Positions 31,996 to 40,580 of a stretch of DNA of 64,000 nt are shown here, piece by piece; within the stretch, counting starts at the first letter, position 1, and each line of letters begins with the position of its first letter. The position numbers were made by a program, and so were the translations under genes. The notes below the pieces were generated by a model that was not told the DNA's origin, made no database searches, and saw only the letters and a list, made by a program, of their open reading frames with translations. Location: NCBI RefSeq assembly GCF_021555175.1, contig NZ_JAKGRW010000054.1:53501-117500 (forward strand), in the 5' to 3' direction. This stretch comes from Nocardioides alcanivorans. GTDB lineage: Bacteria > Actinomycetota > Actinomycetes > Propionibacteriales > Nocardioidaceae.

Positions 31996-33180
31996 TTGAC
32001 TGTCACTGACACGAGCCGCGACTCGGTCGCTTCGGCCCTCGAGGCCGACCGGGTGGAGAGCCACCTCAACCCGCCGGCGTCCTACGACCTGGCCGACCAC
32101 CCCGTGCCGACCGGGCGCGAGGAGGTCTGGCGCTTCACCCCGATCAAGCGCCTGCGCGGCCTCCTCGACGGGGCCGCGGCCGAGGGCGACCTGGGCTTGG
32201 AGACGACCCTTCCCGAAGGCGTCACCTGGACCACCATCACGGCGGACGAGGCGGTCGAGCTCGGCGAGCTCGCCCCCAACGAGCGTCCGGCTGCCCTCGC
32301 GGCGGCGCTGACCTCCGAGGCGAAGCTCCTCGACGTGCCCGCCGAGGCCCAGATCGATGAGCCCGTCATCATCCGCCTCACCGGCAACTCGGTGGACGAC
32401 CTGGTCTGGGGGCGCACCCTGTTCCGGGTCGGTGCCCACGCCAAGGTCACCATCGTGCTGGTGCACACCGGTTCCACGCGCTACTCCGCGATCCAGAGCT
32501 TCCTGGTCGGCGACGGCGCGCACGTCAACGTGCTCACCCTGCAGGACTGGGCCGACGACGCCGTGCACCTGGGCCGCGACTCCATCCGCGTCGGCCGTGA
32601 CGCACGGGTCAAGCACACCGCCATCTCCTTCGGCGGCGACCTCGTGCGCCTCCACGCCAACGTGGAGTACGCCGGACCCGGCGGCGAGGCCGAGCTGCTC
32701 GGCCTCTACTTCGCCGACGAGGGCCAGCACCTGGAGCACCGCCTCTTCGCCGACCACAACGCTCCCAAGACCAAGAGCAACGTGACCTACAAGGGTGCGC
32801 TGCAGGGCAAGGACGCCCACACGGTCTGGGTCGGCAACGTGCTCATCCGCAAGGTTGCCGAGGGCATCGAGACCTACGAGGAGAACCGCAACCTCATCCT
32901 CACCGACGGCACCATCTGCGACTCGGTCCCCAACCTGGAGATCGAGACCGGCGAGATCGCCGGGGCGGGACACGCCTCCGCGACGGCCCGCTTCGACGAT
33001 GAGCAGTTGTTCTACCTGCGCTCGCGCGGCATCTCCGAGAAGGAGGCGCAGCGACTGGTCGTGCACGGCTTCTTCAACGACCTCATCCGCAGGGTGGGCG
33101 TGCCGTCGATCGAGGAGCAGCTCCTCGCGACCGTCGAGGCCGAACTCGCCAAGAACGTGCTGGCCGAGGTCGACGCCTGA
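31996..33180 (+). CDS. sufD: Fe-S cluster assembly subunit SufD
   Basis: SufB homologue and partner in the SufBCD scaffold; 394 aa. The N-terminus has the PTGREEVWRFTPIKRL motif, and the beta-helix core reads HTAISFGGDLVRLHANVEY and HNAPKTKSNVTYKGAL; the C-terminus has LRSRGISEKEAQRLVVHGFF. The start is TTG at 31996, preceded by GAGAGAG; no ATG or GTG fits the conserved N-terminus. The stop overlaps the ferredoxin start (TGATG). Confidence 0.95.
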   Translation: MTVTDTSRDSVASALEADRVESHLNPPASYDLADHPVPTGREEVWRFTPIKRLRGLLDGAAAEGDLGLETTLPEGVTWTTITADEAVELGELAPNERPAALAAALTSEAKLLDVPAEAQIDEPVIIRLTGNSVDDLVWGRTLFRVGAHAKVTIVLVHTGSTRYSAIQSFLVGDGAHVNVLTLQDWADDAVHLGRDSIRVGRDARVKHTAISFGGDLVRLHANVEYAGPGGEAELLGLYFADEGQHLEHRLFADHNAPKTKSNVTYKGALQGKDAHTVWVGNVLIRKVAEGIETYEENRNLILTDGTICDSVPNLEIETGEIAGAGHASATARFDDEQLFYLRSRGISEKEAQRLVVHGFFNDLIRRVGVPSIEEQLLATVEAELAKNVLAEVDA

Positions 33181-33515
33181 TGGCACTGGTCCGCGCCTGC
33201 GCCGTTGCCGACGTCCCCGCCGATGAGGCGCTGGGCGTGACGGTCGACGGCATGGACGTGGCCGTCGCGCGCGACGGGGACGAGTTCTTCGCGTTGCGTG
33301 ACGAGTGCTCCCACGCCGCCGTACCCCTCTCCGAGGGTGAGGTGGCCAACCGCACGGTGGAGTGCTGGCTGCACGGGTCGACGTTCGACCTGGCCTCCGG
33401 CAAGCCCACCTGCCTGCCCGCCACCGAGCCGGTGGCGACCTTCCCGGTGGAGGTTCGCGGCGACGAGGTGTTCGTCGACGTGAGCACCACCCTCAATGGC
33501 GTCAGCGCCTCCTGA
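33180..33515 (+). CDS. Rieske-type ferredoxin in the suf operon
   Basis: Soluble 111-aa Rieske ferredoxin of the non-heme iron oxygenase type. Cluster ligands are in CSHAAVPLSEG (about residues 42-52) and CWLHGSTFDL. There is no signal peptide or membrane span. A Rieske ferredoxin between sufD and sufC is the rule in actinobacteria; it may deliver electrons for assembly, which is inference from position. Confidence 0.93.
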   Translation: MALVRACAVADVPADEALGVTVDGMDVAVARDGDEFFALRDECSHAAVPLSEGEVANRTVECWLHGSTFDLASGKPTCLPATEPVATFPVEVRGDEVFVDVSTTLNGVSAS

Positions 33516-33547
33516 ACATCGAATTATCTGAGAGAGAGACAACCGAC

Positions 33548-34306
33548 ATGGCAACCCTGGAGATCAAGGACCTGCACGTCTCCGTGGAGACCGAAGACGG
33601 CCCCAAGGAGATCCTCAAGGGCGTGACGCTGACCCTCAAGGACGGCGAGACGCACGCGATCATGGGCCCCAACGGCTCCGGCAAGTCGACCCTGGCCTAC
33701 TCCATCGCCGGGCACCCGCGCTACGAGATCACCGCGGGCACGGTCACGCTCGACGGCGAGGACGTGCTCGAGATGACCGTCGACGAGCGCGCCCGCGCCG
33801 GCCTGTTCCTGGCGATGCAGTACCCGGTCGAGGTGCCTGGTGTCTCGGTCGCGAACTTCCTGCGCACCGCCAAGACCGCCATCGACGGCGAGGCGCCCAA
33901 GCTGCGCACCTGGGTCAAGGACGTCAACGCTGCCATGGAGCAGATGGACCTCGACGCCACCTTCTCGCAGCGCTCGGTCAACGAGGGCTTCTCCGGTGGT
34001 GAGAAGAAGCGCCACGAGATGGCCCAGCTCGACCTGCTCGACCCCAAGGTCGCCGTGCTCGACGAGACCGACTCCGGACTCGACATCGACGCGCTCAAGG
34101 TCGTCTCCGACGGCGTCAACCGGTTCCGGGCCCGCGAGGCCAAGTCGGTGCTGCTGATCACCCACTACACCCGCATCCTTCGCTACATCCAGCCCGACCA
34201 GGTGCACGTGTTCGTCAACGGCCGCGTCGCCGAGTCCGGTGGGCCGGAGCTCGCAGAGGAGTTGGAAGCGAACGGCTACGAGAGGTTCCTGGCCGCTTCG
34301 GTCTGA
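33548..34306 (+). CDS. sufC: Fe-S cluster assembly ATPase SufC
   Basis: ABC-type ATPase of the SufBCD complex, 252 aa. Walker A MGPNGSGKSTL near residue 38, EVPGVSVANFLRTA in the SufBD-binding region, a signature FSGGEKKRHEMAQL and Walker B VAVLDETDSGLDIDAL are all typical of SufC rather than of transport ATPases. ATG 33548 follows GAGAGAGAGAC. No membrane partner is needed. Confidence 0.97.
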   Translation: MATLEIKDLHVSVETEDGPKEILKGVTLTLKDGETHAIMGPNGSGKSTLAYSIAGHPRYEITAGTVTLDGEDVLEMTVDERARAGLFLAMQYPVEVPGVSVANFLRTAKTAIDGEAPKLRTWVKDVNAAMEQMDLDATFSQRSVNEGFSGGEKKRHEMAQLDLLDPKVAVLDETDSGLDIDALKVVSDGVNRFRAREAKSVLLITHYTRILRYIQPDQVHVFVNGRVAESGGPELAEELEANGYERFLAASV

Positions 34307-34349
34307 GCCCACGCCAACCGACCGCTCACCACCAGCACGAAGGAACCAC

Positions 34350-35615
34350 ATGGACGGCTTGCTTCCCGAGTTGGAGGTCATCCGCGCGGACTTCCCGATC
34401 CTCGAGCGCACGCTCGCGGGCGGGCTCCCGCTGGTCTACCTCGACAGCGCCAACACCTCGCAGAAGCCGCAGGTGGTGATCGACACGATGGTCGACCACC
34501 TGGAGCACCACAACGCCAACATCGCTCGAGCCATGCATCAGCTCGGTGCCGAGTCGACCGAGGCGTTCGAGGTCGCGCGCGACAAGGTCGCGGCCTTCAT
34601 CGGTGCTCCGGAGCGCGACGAGGTCATCTTCACCAAGAACGCCTCGGAGGCGCTCAACCTGGTGGCCAACACGCTGGCGTGGCCCGGTGTCCACCAGCTC
34701 GGTCCCGGTGACGAGATCGTCATCACCGAGATGGAACACCACTCCAACATCGTGCCGTGGCAGCTGCTTGCCGAGCGCACCGGCGCGACGTTGCGATGGT
34801 TCGGGATCGCCGACGACGGACGTCTCGACCTGTCCGACATCGACGAGCTCATCAACGAGCGCACCAAGGTCGTCGCGTTCACCTGGGTGTCCAACATGTT
34901 GGGCACGATCAACCCGGTCGCCGAGGTCACCTGCAAGGCCCACGCCGTCGGAGCCCTGGTCGTCGTCGACGGCTCCCAGGCCGCCCCGCAGCTGCCGATC
35001 GACCTGGCGTCGATGCCGACTGAGGAGCGCCCCGACCTGCTGGCCTTCACCGGCCACAAGGTCGTTGGTCCCACCGGCATCGGAGTGCTCTGGGGAGCCC
35101 GCGCGGTGCTCGAGGCACTGCCGCCCTTCCTGGGCGGTGGCGAGATGATCGCGACGGTCCGCATGGACAAGTCGACCTACGCCGGCATCCCGCACAAGTT
35201 CGAGGCAGGCACCCCGCCGATCATCGAGGCCATCGGTCTCGGTGCGGCGGTGGAGTACCTCGGCCACGTCGGGCTCGACGCTATCCACGCCCATGAGCAG
35301 GCCATCACCGGTTATGCGCTGGAGGGGCTGGCGACGGTTCCCGGACTGACCGTGCTGGGACCTCTCGACGCGGCCTCCCGTGGCGGCGCGATCTCGTTCG
35401 AGCTCGAGGGGGTCCACCCCCACGACATCGCACAGGTTCTCGACAGCAGAGGGGTCGCCGTACGTGCCGGTCACCACTGTGCGAAGCCGGCGCACGCGCG
35501 CTTCGGGGTGCAGTCCTCGACGCGCATGTCGTCGTACCTCTACACGACGCCCGCGGAGATCGACGCTCTCGTGGAGGCGTTGGAATACACCCGCCACTAC
35601 TTCAAGTTGGGGTGA
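34350..35615 (+). CDS. sufS: Cysteine desulfurase SufS
   Basis: PLP enzyme that takes sulfur from cysteine and passes it to SufU; 421 aa. YLDSANTSQKP near the N-terminus, EMEHHSNIVPWQ, the PLP-lysine in FTGHKVVGPTGIGVLWG, and RAGHHCAKPAHARFG with the persulfide cysteine near the C-terminus place it in the group II (SufS) class. ATG 34350 follows AAGGA. sufU comes directly after. Confidence 0.96.
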   Translation: MDGLLPELEVIRADFPILERTLAGGLPLVYLDSANTSQKPQVVIDTMVDHLEHHNANIARAMHQLGAESTEAFEVARDKVAAFIGAPERDEVIFTKNASEALNLVANTLAWPGVHQLGPGDEIVITEMEHHSNIVPWQLLAERTGATLRWFGIADDGRLDLSDIDELINERTKVVAFTWVSNMLGTINPVAEVTCKAHAVGALVVVDGSQAAPQLPIDLASMPTEERPDLLAFTGHKVVGPTGIGVLWGARAVLEALPPFLGGGEMIATVRMDKSTYAGIPHKFEAGTPPIIEAIGLGAAVEYLGHVGLDAIHAHEQAITGYALEGLATVPGLTVLGPLDAASRGGAISFELEGVHPHDIAQVLDSRGVAVRAGHHCAKPAHARFGVQSSTRMSSYLYTTPAEIDALVEALEYTRHYFKLG

Positions 35616-35618
35616 GTG

Positions 35619-36071
35619 ATGACCACTCAAGACCTGGATGCTCTCTATCAGGAGATCATCCTCGACCACTACAAGCACCCGCACAACAAGGGTTTGCGTG
35701 ACGACTTCGGAGCCGAGGTCCACCACGTCAACCCCACCTGCGGCGACGAGATCACCCTCCGGGTCCATCTCGACGGTGACGTGGTCAAGGACGTTTCCTA
35801 CGACTCACTCGGCTGCTCCATCTCGCAGGCGTCGGCCTCCGTGCTGACCGACCTGGTGATCGGCCGGACCGTCACCGACGCCATGGCGATCCATCAGGAG
35901 TTCCAGACCCTCATGCAGGGTCGGGGCAAGGTGGAGCCCGACGAGGAGGTGCTGGAGGACGGCATCGCCTTCGCGGGTGTGGCCAAGTTCCCGGCCCGGG
36001 TCAAGTGCGCGCTACTGTCATGGATGGCCTGGAAGGACGCAACCGCCCAGGCCCTGGAGGAGGACCGATGA
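35619..36071 (+). CDS. sufU: SUF sulfur-transfer protein SufU
   Basis: Zinc-dependent sulfurtransferase that accepts persulfide sulfur from SufS; 150 aa. The three cysteine ligands appear in NPTCGDEI, LGCSISQASASV and ARVKCALLSW, with an insertion between the second and third that distinguishes SufU from IscU. An in-frame GTG at 35616 is also possible. Its stop overlaps the sufT start (ATGA). Confidence 0.95.
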   Translation: MTTQDLDALYQEIILDHYKHPHNKGLRDDFGAEVHHVNPTCGDEITLRVHLDGDVVKDVSYDSLGCSISQASASVLTDLVIGRTVTDAMAIHQEFQTLMQGRGKVEPDEEVLEDGIAFAGVAKFPARVKCALLSWMAWKDATAQALEEDR

Positions 36072-36478
36072 CCGACACTTCAACGAGCCAGGCTGACGCC
36101 GCATCGAGCTCAGCAGACCGCCACGGTGACCTGCCGGAGGTTCCCGAGGCCACCGGCGTGACCTCGTCGGCGACGACCCCCGAAGACGTCAACGAGGCGA
36201 TGAAGGACGTCGTCGACCCCGAGCTCGGCATCAACGTGGTCGACCTGGGCCTCGTCTACGGGGTCCACGTCGACGAGCACTCCAATGTGGTGCTCGACAT
36301 GACCCTCACGTCTGCTGCCTGCCCGCTGACCGACGTGATCCAGGACCAGACCGAGACCGCTCTCGAGGGTCTGGCCAACGACGTCGTCATCAACTGGGTC
36401 TGGATGCCGCCGTGGGGTCCCGACAAGATCACCGACGACGGGCGTGAGCAGCTGCGCGCGCTCGGCTTCAACGTCTGA
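36068..36478 (+). CDS. sufT: SufT-like MIP18-family protein
   Basis: Last gene of the suf operon, 136 aa. After a low-complexity N-terminus of about 40 residues comes the DUF59/MIP18 fold: EAMKDVVDPELGINVVDLGL, MTLTSAACPLTDVIQDQ with the reactive cysteine, and INWVWMPPWGPDKIT. Such proteins help mature or deliver iron-sulfur clusters. ATG start overlaps the sufU stop. A long nested inverted repeat begins directly after its stop codon. Confidence 0.93.
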   Translation: MTDTSTSQADAASSSADRHGDLPEVPEATGVTSSATTPEDVNEAMKDVVDPELGINVVDLGLVYGVHVDEHSNVVLDMTLTSAACPLTDVIQDQTETALEGLANDVVINWVWMPPWGPDKITDDGREQLRALGFNV

Positions 36479-36581
36479 CGCGAACCTTCACTCAGGCTCC
36501 GCGAACCTTCACTTGGATTCATCGAACCCGCAATTGCTGTGACGCAACTGCGGGTTCGATGCTTCTGAGTGAAGGTTCGCG
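36479..36581. repeat. Nested inverted repeats between convergent genes
   Basis: Outer arms of 17 bases (CGCGAACCTTCACTCAG at 36479-36495 and its perfect complement at 36565-36581) enclose inner arms of 13 bases (CATCGAACCCGCA at 36520-36532, complement at 36549-36561). The 13-mer GCGAACCTTCACT is also repeated directly at 36480 and 36501. The structure fills the gap between the sufT stop and the acVLRF1 stop, so it may terminate both, or be an inserted palindromic element. It lacks a T tract. Confidence 0.85.
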
Positions 36582-36582
36582 G

Positions 36583-37199
36583 TCAGGCGTTGTGTACGGC
36601 GATGCGTAGGGCGCCCGCGTCGGTGACGGCCTGCTCCAGCACCGAGCGGCGCGGATCGGGCACCGGCAGCCACGGGGCCACCACCGCCTTCGCGAGCGTG
36701 CGCAGCGGCGGGCTGGCGAGCACCTCGTCGACAGCCGTGTGGTCGCCACCGGTCACCAGCAGCGGGCAGGCCGGCGAGAGGAGCAGACGCGCTGCGTGCT
36801 CGGCCGCGGCGGCGTAGGCCACCTTCGCCTGGTTGTCGCGGCGGCGGGCGAAGCGCTGCTGGCTCTGGCCGCCGGCCTTGGTACGCCCCTGGACATGCCG
36901 CTGCCCGGTCTTGCTGGCGTGCACGACATCGCCGTGGAGTCGGGCGATCGCGAATCCGCCCTTGCGCACCAGCAGCACCCCCAGTCGCTGGGGGGTTCGA
37001 CGCTGGTGAGGAACTCTTCCGGGTCGGCATCACCGGCGTACACCCGGTCCCACGGCAGGCGTACGTCGGCCCGCGAGCCGTCGACAGCCCTCGCCACGAG
37101 CGCGCCCGAGTCGACCTCCAACGACGTCTCCCCGTGCCGCGCGGCGAAGTTGTCGATCCAGCGGATCAGTCGGGCTGGCGGCAACCTGATCTCGGTCAT
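36583..37199 (-). CDS. acVLRF1-family peptidyl-tRNA hydrolase (one frame break)
   Basis: Actinobacterial relative of the Vms1/eRF1-type release factors (VLRF1), thought to hydrolyse peptidyl-tRNA on stalled large ribosomal subunits. The protein starts MTEIRLPPARLIRWIDNFAARHG; the diagnostic loop is RTKAGGQSQQRFARRRDNQA, a GGQ-like loop with the conserved glutamine that acts in hydrolysis. The frame breaks at about 36977-36985 (TGGGGGTGC); one extra G joins VEPPSDWG to VLLVRKGGFAIARL, giving 205 aa. ATG 37199 overlaps the stop of the upstream gene. It ends a run of five overlapping genes. Family assignment is from the loop and length. Confidence 0.8.
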
Positions 37200-37699
37200 T
37201 CCTGCTCCGGGCGGTAGCGCCAGCCGTACATCCACACCACGACGCCGACGGTGAGGAGCAGGTAGCCGATCAGACCACCCCAGAAGAGCCAGCCCAGCTC
37301 TGGGTCGGAGGTCTGGGCCGCCCGGGCGGTGTCGACCGTCGTGAGGGAGATCAGCAGGATCGTCGCTCCACCCAGGAAGCTCGTGTCATTGGCGATCCGG
37401 CGGCGGAGCGTGGCCTCGCGCTCGGGAGTCTCGGTCCACCACTCCTTGTGCGGAGCGTTGATCATCGACGCGTTCATCCGAGGGATCCACAACGAGATCA
37501 GCACGAAGAGCAGCAGCAGGCCGGCGCCGATGAGCCCGAACGTCCACAGGGCCTCGGCGCGGCTGCTCCAGTCGTCAGCCTTGCCGGAACCACCGAAGTG
37601 GGTCGGCACCCGGTCGGGCAGGCCGGGCGCGACCATGGCGAGCACGACGGCGTGCACCACGCCCGTGGCCAGCAGGAACAGGGTCCCGGGATTCCTCAA
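37196..37699 (-). CDS. DUF1648-like membrane protein
   Basis: Membrane protein of 167 aa with four probable spans (about residues 8-26, 50-72, 105-122 and 136-158). The loop LPDRVPTHFGGSGKADDWSS is the hallmark of the DUF1648 family, seen in SdpI-like and other integral proteins. The start is TTG at 37699, overlapping the stop of the kinase gene (TTGA). Its own stop overlaps the acVLRF1 ATG. Function unknown. Confidence 0.82.
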   Translation of the reverse strand: MRNPGTLFLLATGVVHAVVLAMVAPGLPDRVPTHFGGSGKADDWSSRAEALWTFGLIGAGLLLLFVLISLWIPRMNASMINAPHKEWWTETPEREATLRRRIANDTSFLGGATILLISLTTVDTARAAQTSDPELGWLFWGGLIGYLLLTVGVVVWMYGWRYRPEQE

Positions 37700-38250
37700 C
37701 GTCTCTCCTCGTTGTCGATCACGACGTCGACCTCAGCGGCGACGGCATCGTGGGCGAACAGCGCGTCCTCCTGCGCGGCCCAGACGTCCCAGTGCGGGAT
37801 GAAGGTGTCGCCGTCGCGGGCCAGAGCCCGCTCGCGTCGAGCGTCGGTGCTCGCCTCCACCCAGGCGGTCGTGGTCGCGAATCGCCGGAACATGGCCGTG
37901 CACGCGCCGACGCCTTCGACGACCAGCGTCGGGGTCGGGGACACCAGCGTCCGGGCACCGAGCTGGTCCGCGTGCCAGTCCCATTGGCGGTAGCTCCCGG
38001 GTTCTCCGCGGTGCAACGGCTCCAGCACCTCGCGGCGTACGACGTCGAGCCCCGCGGCGAGTCCGTGCCAGCCGCGGTAGGCGAGGTCCAGGTGCAGGAC
38101 CGGCGCCGACAACCGCGTGGCGACGTCGAGCGCCAACGCGGTCTTGCCGGCACCGGAGCGACCGTCGATGCACAGCAGGCGCGTCGAGCCGAGCCGGGGA
38201 GGCCCGGCAAGCACCCGGGCAGCAAGGTCTCCGGCGATCGTGTCGGGCAC
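37696..38250 (-). CDS. Uridine kinase-like P-loop protein
   Basis: Small P-loop kinase-like protein, 184 aa. Walker A is DGRSGAGKTALA at about residues 29-40; then HLDLAYRGWHGL and WDWHADQLGART resemble the substrate-binding parts of uridine kinase and other nucleoside kinases, and VVEGVGA precedes the LID-like basic stretch TDARRERALARDGDTF. GTG 38250 follows two bases after the PLP-enzyme stop. The substrate is not evident. Confidence 0.8.
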   Translation of the reverse strand: MPDTIAGDLAARVLAGPPRLGSTRLLCIDGRSGAGKTALALDVATRLSAPVLHLDLAYRGWHGLAAGLDVVRREVLEPLHRGEPGSYRQWDWHADQLGARTLVSPTPTLVVEGVGACTAMFRRFATTTAWVEASTDARRERALARDGDTFIPHWDVWAAQEDALFAHDAVAAEVDVVIDNEERR

Positions 38251-38252
38251 GT

Positions 38253-39466
38253 TCAGTTGGCCAACCCGTGGCCGCGGTAGGTGCGGACCTCGTCGACGAA
38301 CTCGCTGCCGCTGAGCAGGTGCGCGGTGTTGGTGTGCTCGAAGAGCTCTCCCGACTTGGCGTGCCGGAACCAGACCAGGTCACCGATGCCCAGCAGGGAG
38401 GCGGGGGAGCCGGTCAGGGAGTCTGCACCTCGCCCACGCCTTCGGTGCCGGTGGGGCTCAGACCCGGTGGCAGCCAGGGCGTCGGCAGCCGGTCCTTGCC
38501 TGCTGCCCCCGAGGCCACGAAACCGCCGCCGGCCACCGTGACCACGTCGGGCGTGGGCTTGCGGAGCACCGGGACCGCGAAGTAGGCGGCCGGGCGTGGG
38601 GTGAACGAGCGGTAGTGGTCGAAGAGGGTGGGCACGAGCAGCCCGGAGCCGGCAGCCACCTCGGTGACGACCGGATCCGCGGCGGAGGTCTCGATCGATC
38701 CCGAGCCGCCGGCGTTCCAGAACTCCAGCTCCACGAACCGAGCGAGCGCTTCGGCGACGGCTTGGCGGCGTTCGGCCAGCTGACCGACGGAGGCTGCCTT
38801 GAGCCGGCGCACCACGAGTGACTTGGCCCGCTGGCCGGGTACGTCGTCCTGGAGTCCGGCAACCTGACCCTCGTAGGTCATCACGCCCACGAGGGTGAAG
38901 CCGTCACGGTCCACCACCGCGCGTGCCAGTGCGGTCACGGCGTCGGTGCCGAGCAACGGGGAGCGCTTCGGGCCCACGTGCTGGCCGCGCAGGTGCAGGC
39001 CCGCGTCGACGTCGATGGCGACGCGGATCGGCACGGCCTTGGAGGAGCGCAGTGAGTCGACGATGTCCAAGTGCTCCGTGGAGTCGACCATCAGGGTGAT
39101 CGCGGCGGCCGCGGAGGGCGAGGAGACCAGTTCGGCCAAGGACACCGTGTCGACGGTGGGGTAGCCCATCACCAGATCGGTGAGTCCTCGTTCGCGATGC
39201 AGCCAGAGAGCTTCCCGCAATGCGTAGGTCAGCACTCCCGTGAACCCTGCGCGAGCCAGCGCCCGATCAAGCAACGCCGGCACCCGCAGTGACTTCGAGG
39301 CGACGCGGATCGGCGTACCGCCGGCACGTCGGACCAGGTCGTCGGCATTGCGGTCGAAGGCGTCGAGATCGACCACCATCGCAGGAGTCGGCAACGGGGT
39401 GGCACGGGTGGCGACGGCCTCGTTGAGGCGCGCGTGCACCCGGTTTGCCTCGATGAGGTCGTTCAT
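38253..39466 (-). CDS. PLP enzyme of the alanine racemase/D-threonine aldolase fold (one frame break)
   Basis: Fold-type III PLP enzyme, about 404 aa when restored. The PLP-lysine region reads TPIRVASKSLRVPALL near residue 55; GVMTYEGQVAG and the phosphate-binding NAGGSGSIE follow. The C-terminus matches D-threonine aldolase-like domains with VTVAGGGFVASG and WFRHAKSGELFEH. The frame breaks near 38418 (ACTCCCTGACC); one extra C restores QTPLTGSPASLLGIGDLVWF and an end at YRGHGLAN. It is usually annotated as an amino-acid deaminase or aldolase; the substrate is unproven. The ATG at 39466 overlaps the previous stop (TGATG); an in-frame GTG at 39469 is an alternative. Confidence 0.84.
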
Positions 39467-39900
39467 CACTCGATGCCGCGCTTCTTCAGCAGCGCCTCGA
39501 TGTCGGCCATGTCGGGATCGACCGGCGCAGCCGACCTGGCGGGCTTGCCCGGACGTACCTGCTTCGGCGCCTGCTCACCCGGGGAACCGGGCTCGACCAC
39601 ACGCTTTCCGTCGCCGACCTTGGTGGAGATGCCGAAGAGCAGCACCGCGAGTCCGGCGATGCCGACGCCGATCCAGGTGCTGAGTGAGAAGACGAAGCCC
39701 GTTGCCCAGTCGGTGACCGACATCGCGACCTCGCCGAGCAGTTCCAAGGTGCCGGTCAGGTAGGCGGCCGGAACCAGGAACGTCAGTGCCGTCAGCTTCA
39801 GCCCGGTGCTGGCGCCCCGGTTGCGGAACGCCCACCAGCTGCCGCCAGCACCCACGACGGTGAGAGCGACGGCCAGAGCAAACCACGCTTCGTCGTTCAT
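39466..39900 (-). CDS. Hypothetical membrane protein, 144 aa
   Basis: Unrecognised protein with four probable membrane spans (about residues 5-23, 32-50, 57-72, 75-92) and a hydrophilic C-terminal tail rich in proline, lysine and glycine, ending DPDMADIEALLKKRGIE. The tail ending is conserved-looking and acidic-basic, as if for protein contact. ATG at 39900. First gene of the overlapping run that leads to the PLP enzyme, kinase, DUF1648 and acVLRF1 genes. Confidence 0.75.
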   Translation of the reverse strand: MNDEAWFALAVALTVVGAGGSWWAFRNRGASTGLKLTALTFLVPAAYLTGTLELLGEVAMSVTDWATGFVFSLSTWIGVGIAGLAVLLFGISTKVGDGKRVVEPGSPGEQAPKQVRPGKPARSAAPVDPDMADIEALLKKRGIE

Positions 39901-39972
39901 GCCCCCAGCGTTTCACATCGGTCACAACACAGGAACCGGTGTGGGGCTGCCGCCACCGGAAACAGCCTCCGC

Positions 39973-40580
39973 TCAGATCCATCCCATGCGTCGGGCCACG
40001 GCGCAGGCGTCGTGGCGGTTCGCCGCTGCGAGCTTGGTCGTCGCCTGTGAGAGGTAGTTGCGGACGGTGCCGGGGAGAGCGAGGCCCGAACGGCGATCTC
40101 CTCGATGGGGGCGCCGTCGGCGGCCAACTCGAGGACGTCGGCCTCACGTGGGGTCAGTGGGCTGTCGCCGGCAGCCATCGCCTCCGCGGCGAGCTCGGGA
40201 TCGACGTACCGGCCGCCTGCGTGCACGGTGCGTACGACCTGGGCGAGTGTTGCCGCAGAGGTGGTCTTGGGGAGGAAGCCGCGTACGCCGTCGGCGAGCG
40301 CCCGCTTGAGGTGCCCGGGTCGACCGTGACTGGTGACGATCACTGCTGCACAGGAATGGCCGCGCTCGCTCAACCTACGGGCGACGGTGATGCCGTCGGG
40401 CCCGGGCATCTGCAGGTCGAGCACGGCGACGTCGACCGGGAACCGGTCGGCCATGGCGAGTGCCTCGTCACCGGAGGCTGCCTCCGCGACCACCGTGAGA
40501 TCGTCCTCGAGGTCGAGCATCTGGGCCAGTGCGGTGCGGATCAGGTGTTCGTCGTCGGCGAGCAGGATCCTGATGGTCAT
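39973..40580 (-). CDS. NarL/LuxR-family response regulator (one frame break)
   Basis: Output half of a two-component system, about 202 aa. The receiver domain starts MTIRILLADDEHLIRTAL and has the phospho-aspartate in AVLDLQMPGPDG (residue about 53) and the lysine of GFLPKTTS. The C-terminal LuxR helix-turn-helix reads PLTPREADVLELAADG. The frame breaks near 40070 (CTCCCCGGCAC); one extra base restores SLSPGTVRNYLSQATTKLAAAN and an end at RRMGWI. The ATG overlaps the stop of the kinase gene (ATGA). Confidence 0.9.

Noticed and set aside
30397..33186. A 929-codon reverse-strand open frame
   Set aside because: It is the antisense shadow of sufR-sufB-sufD. High GC keeps stops rare on the opposite strand; no motif or ribosome site supports it.
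36520..36561. A tRNA gene suggested by GCGGGTTCGATG
   Set aside because: The resemblance to a T arm comes from the inner inverted repeat; no acceptor stem or anticodon arm is present.
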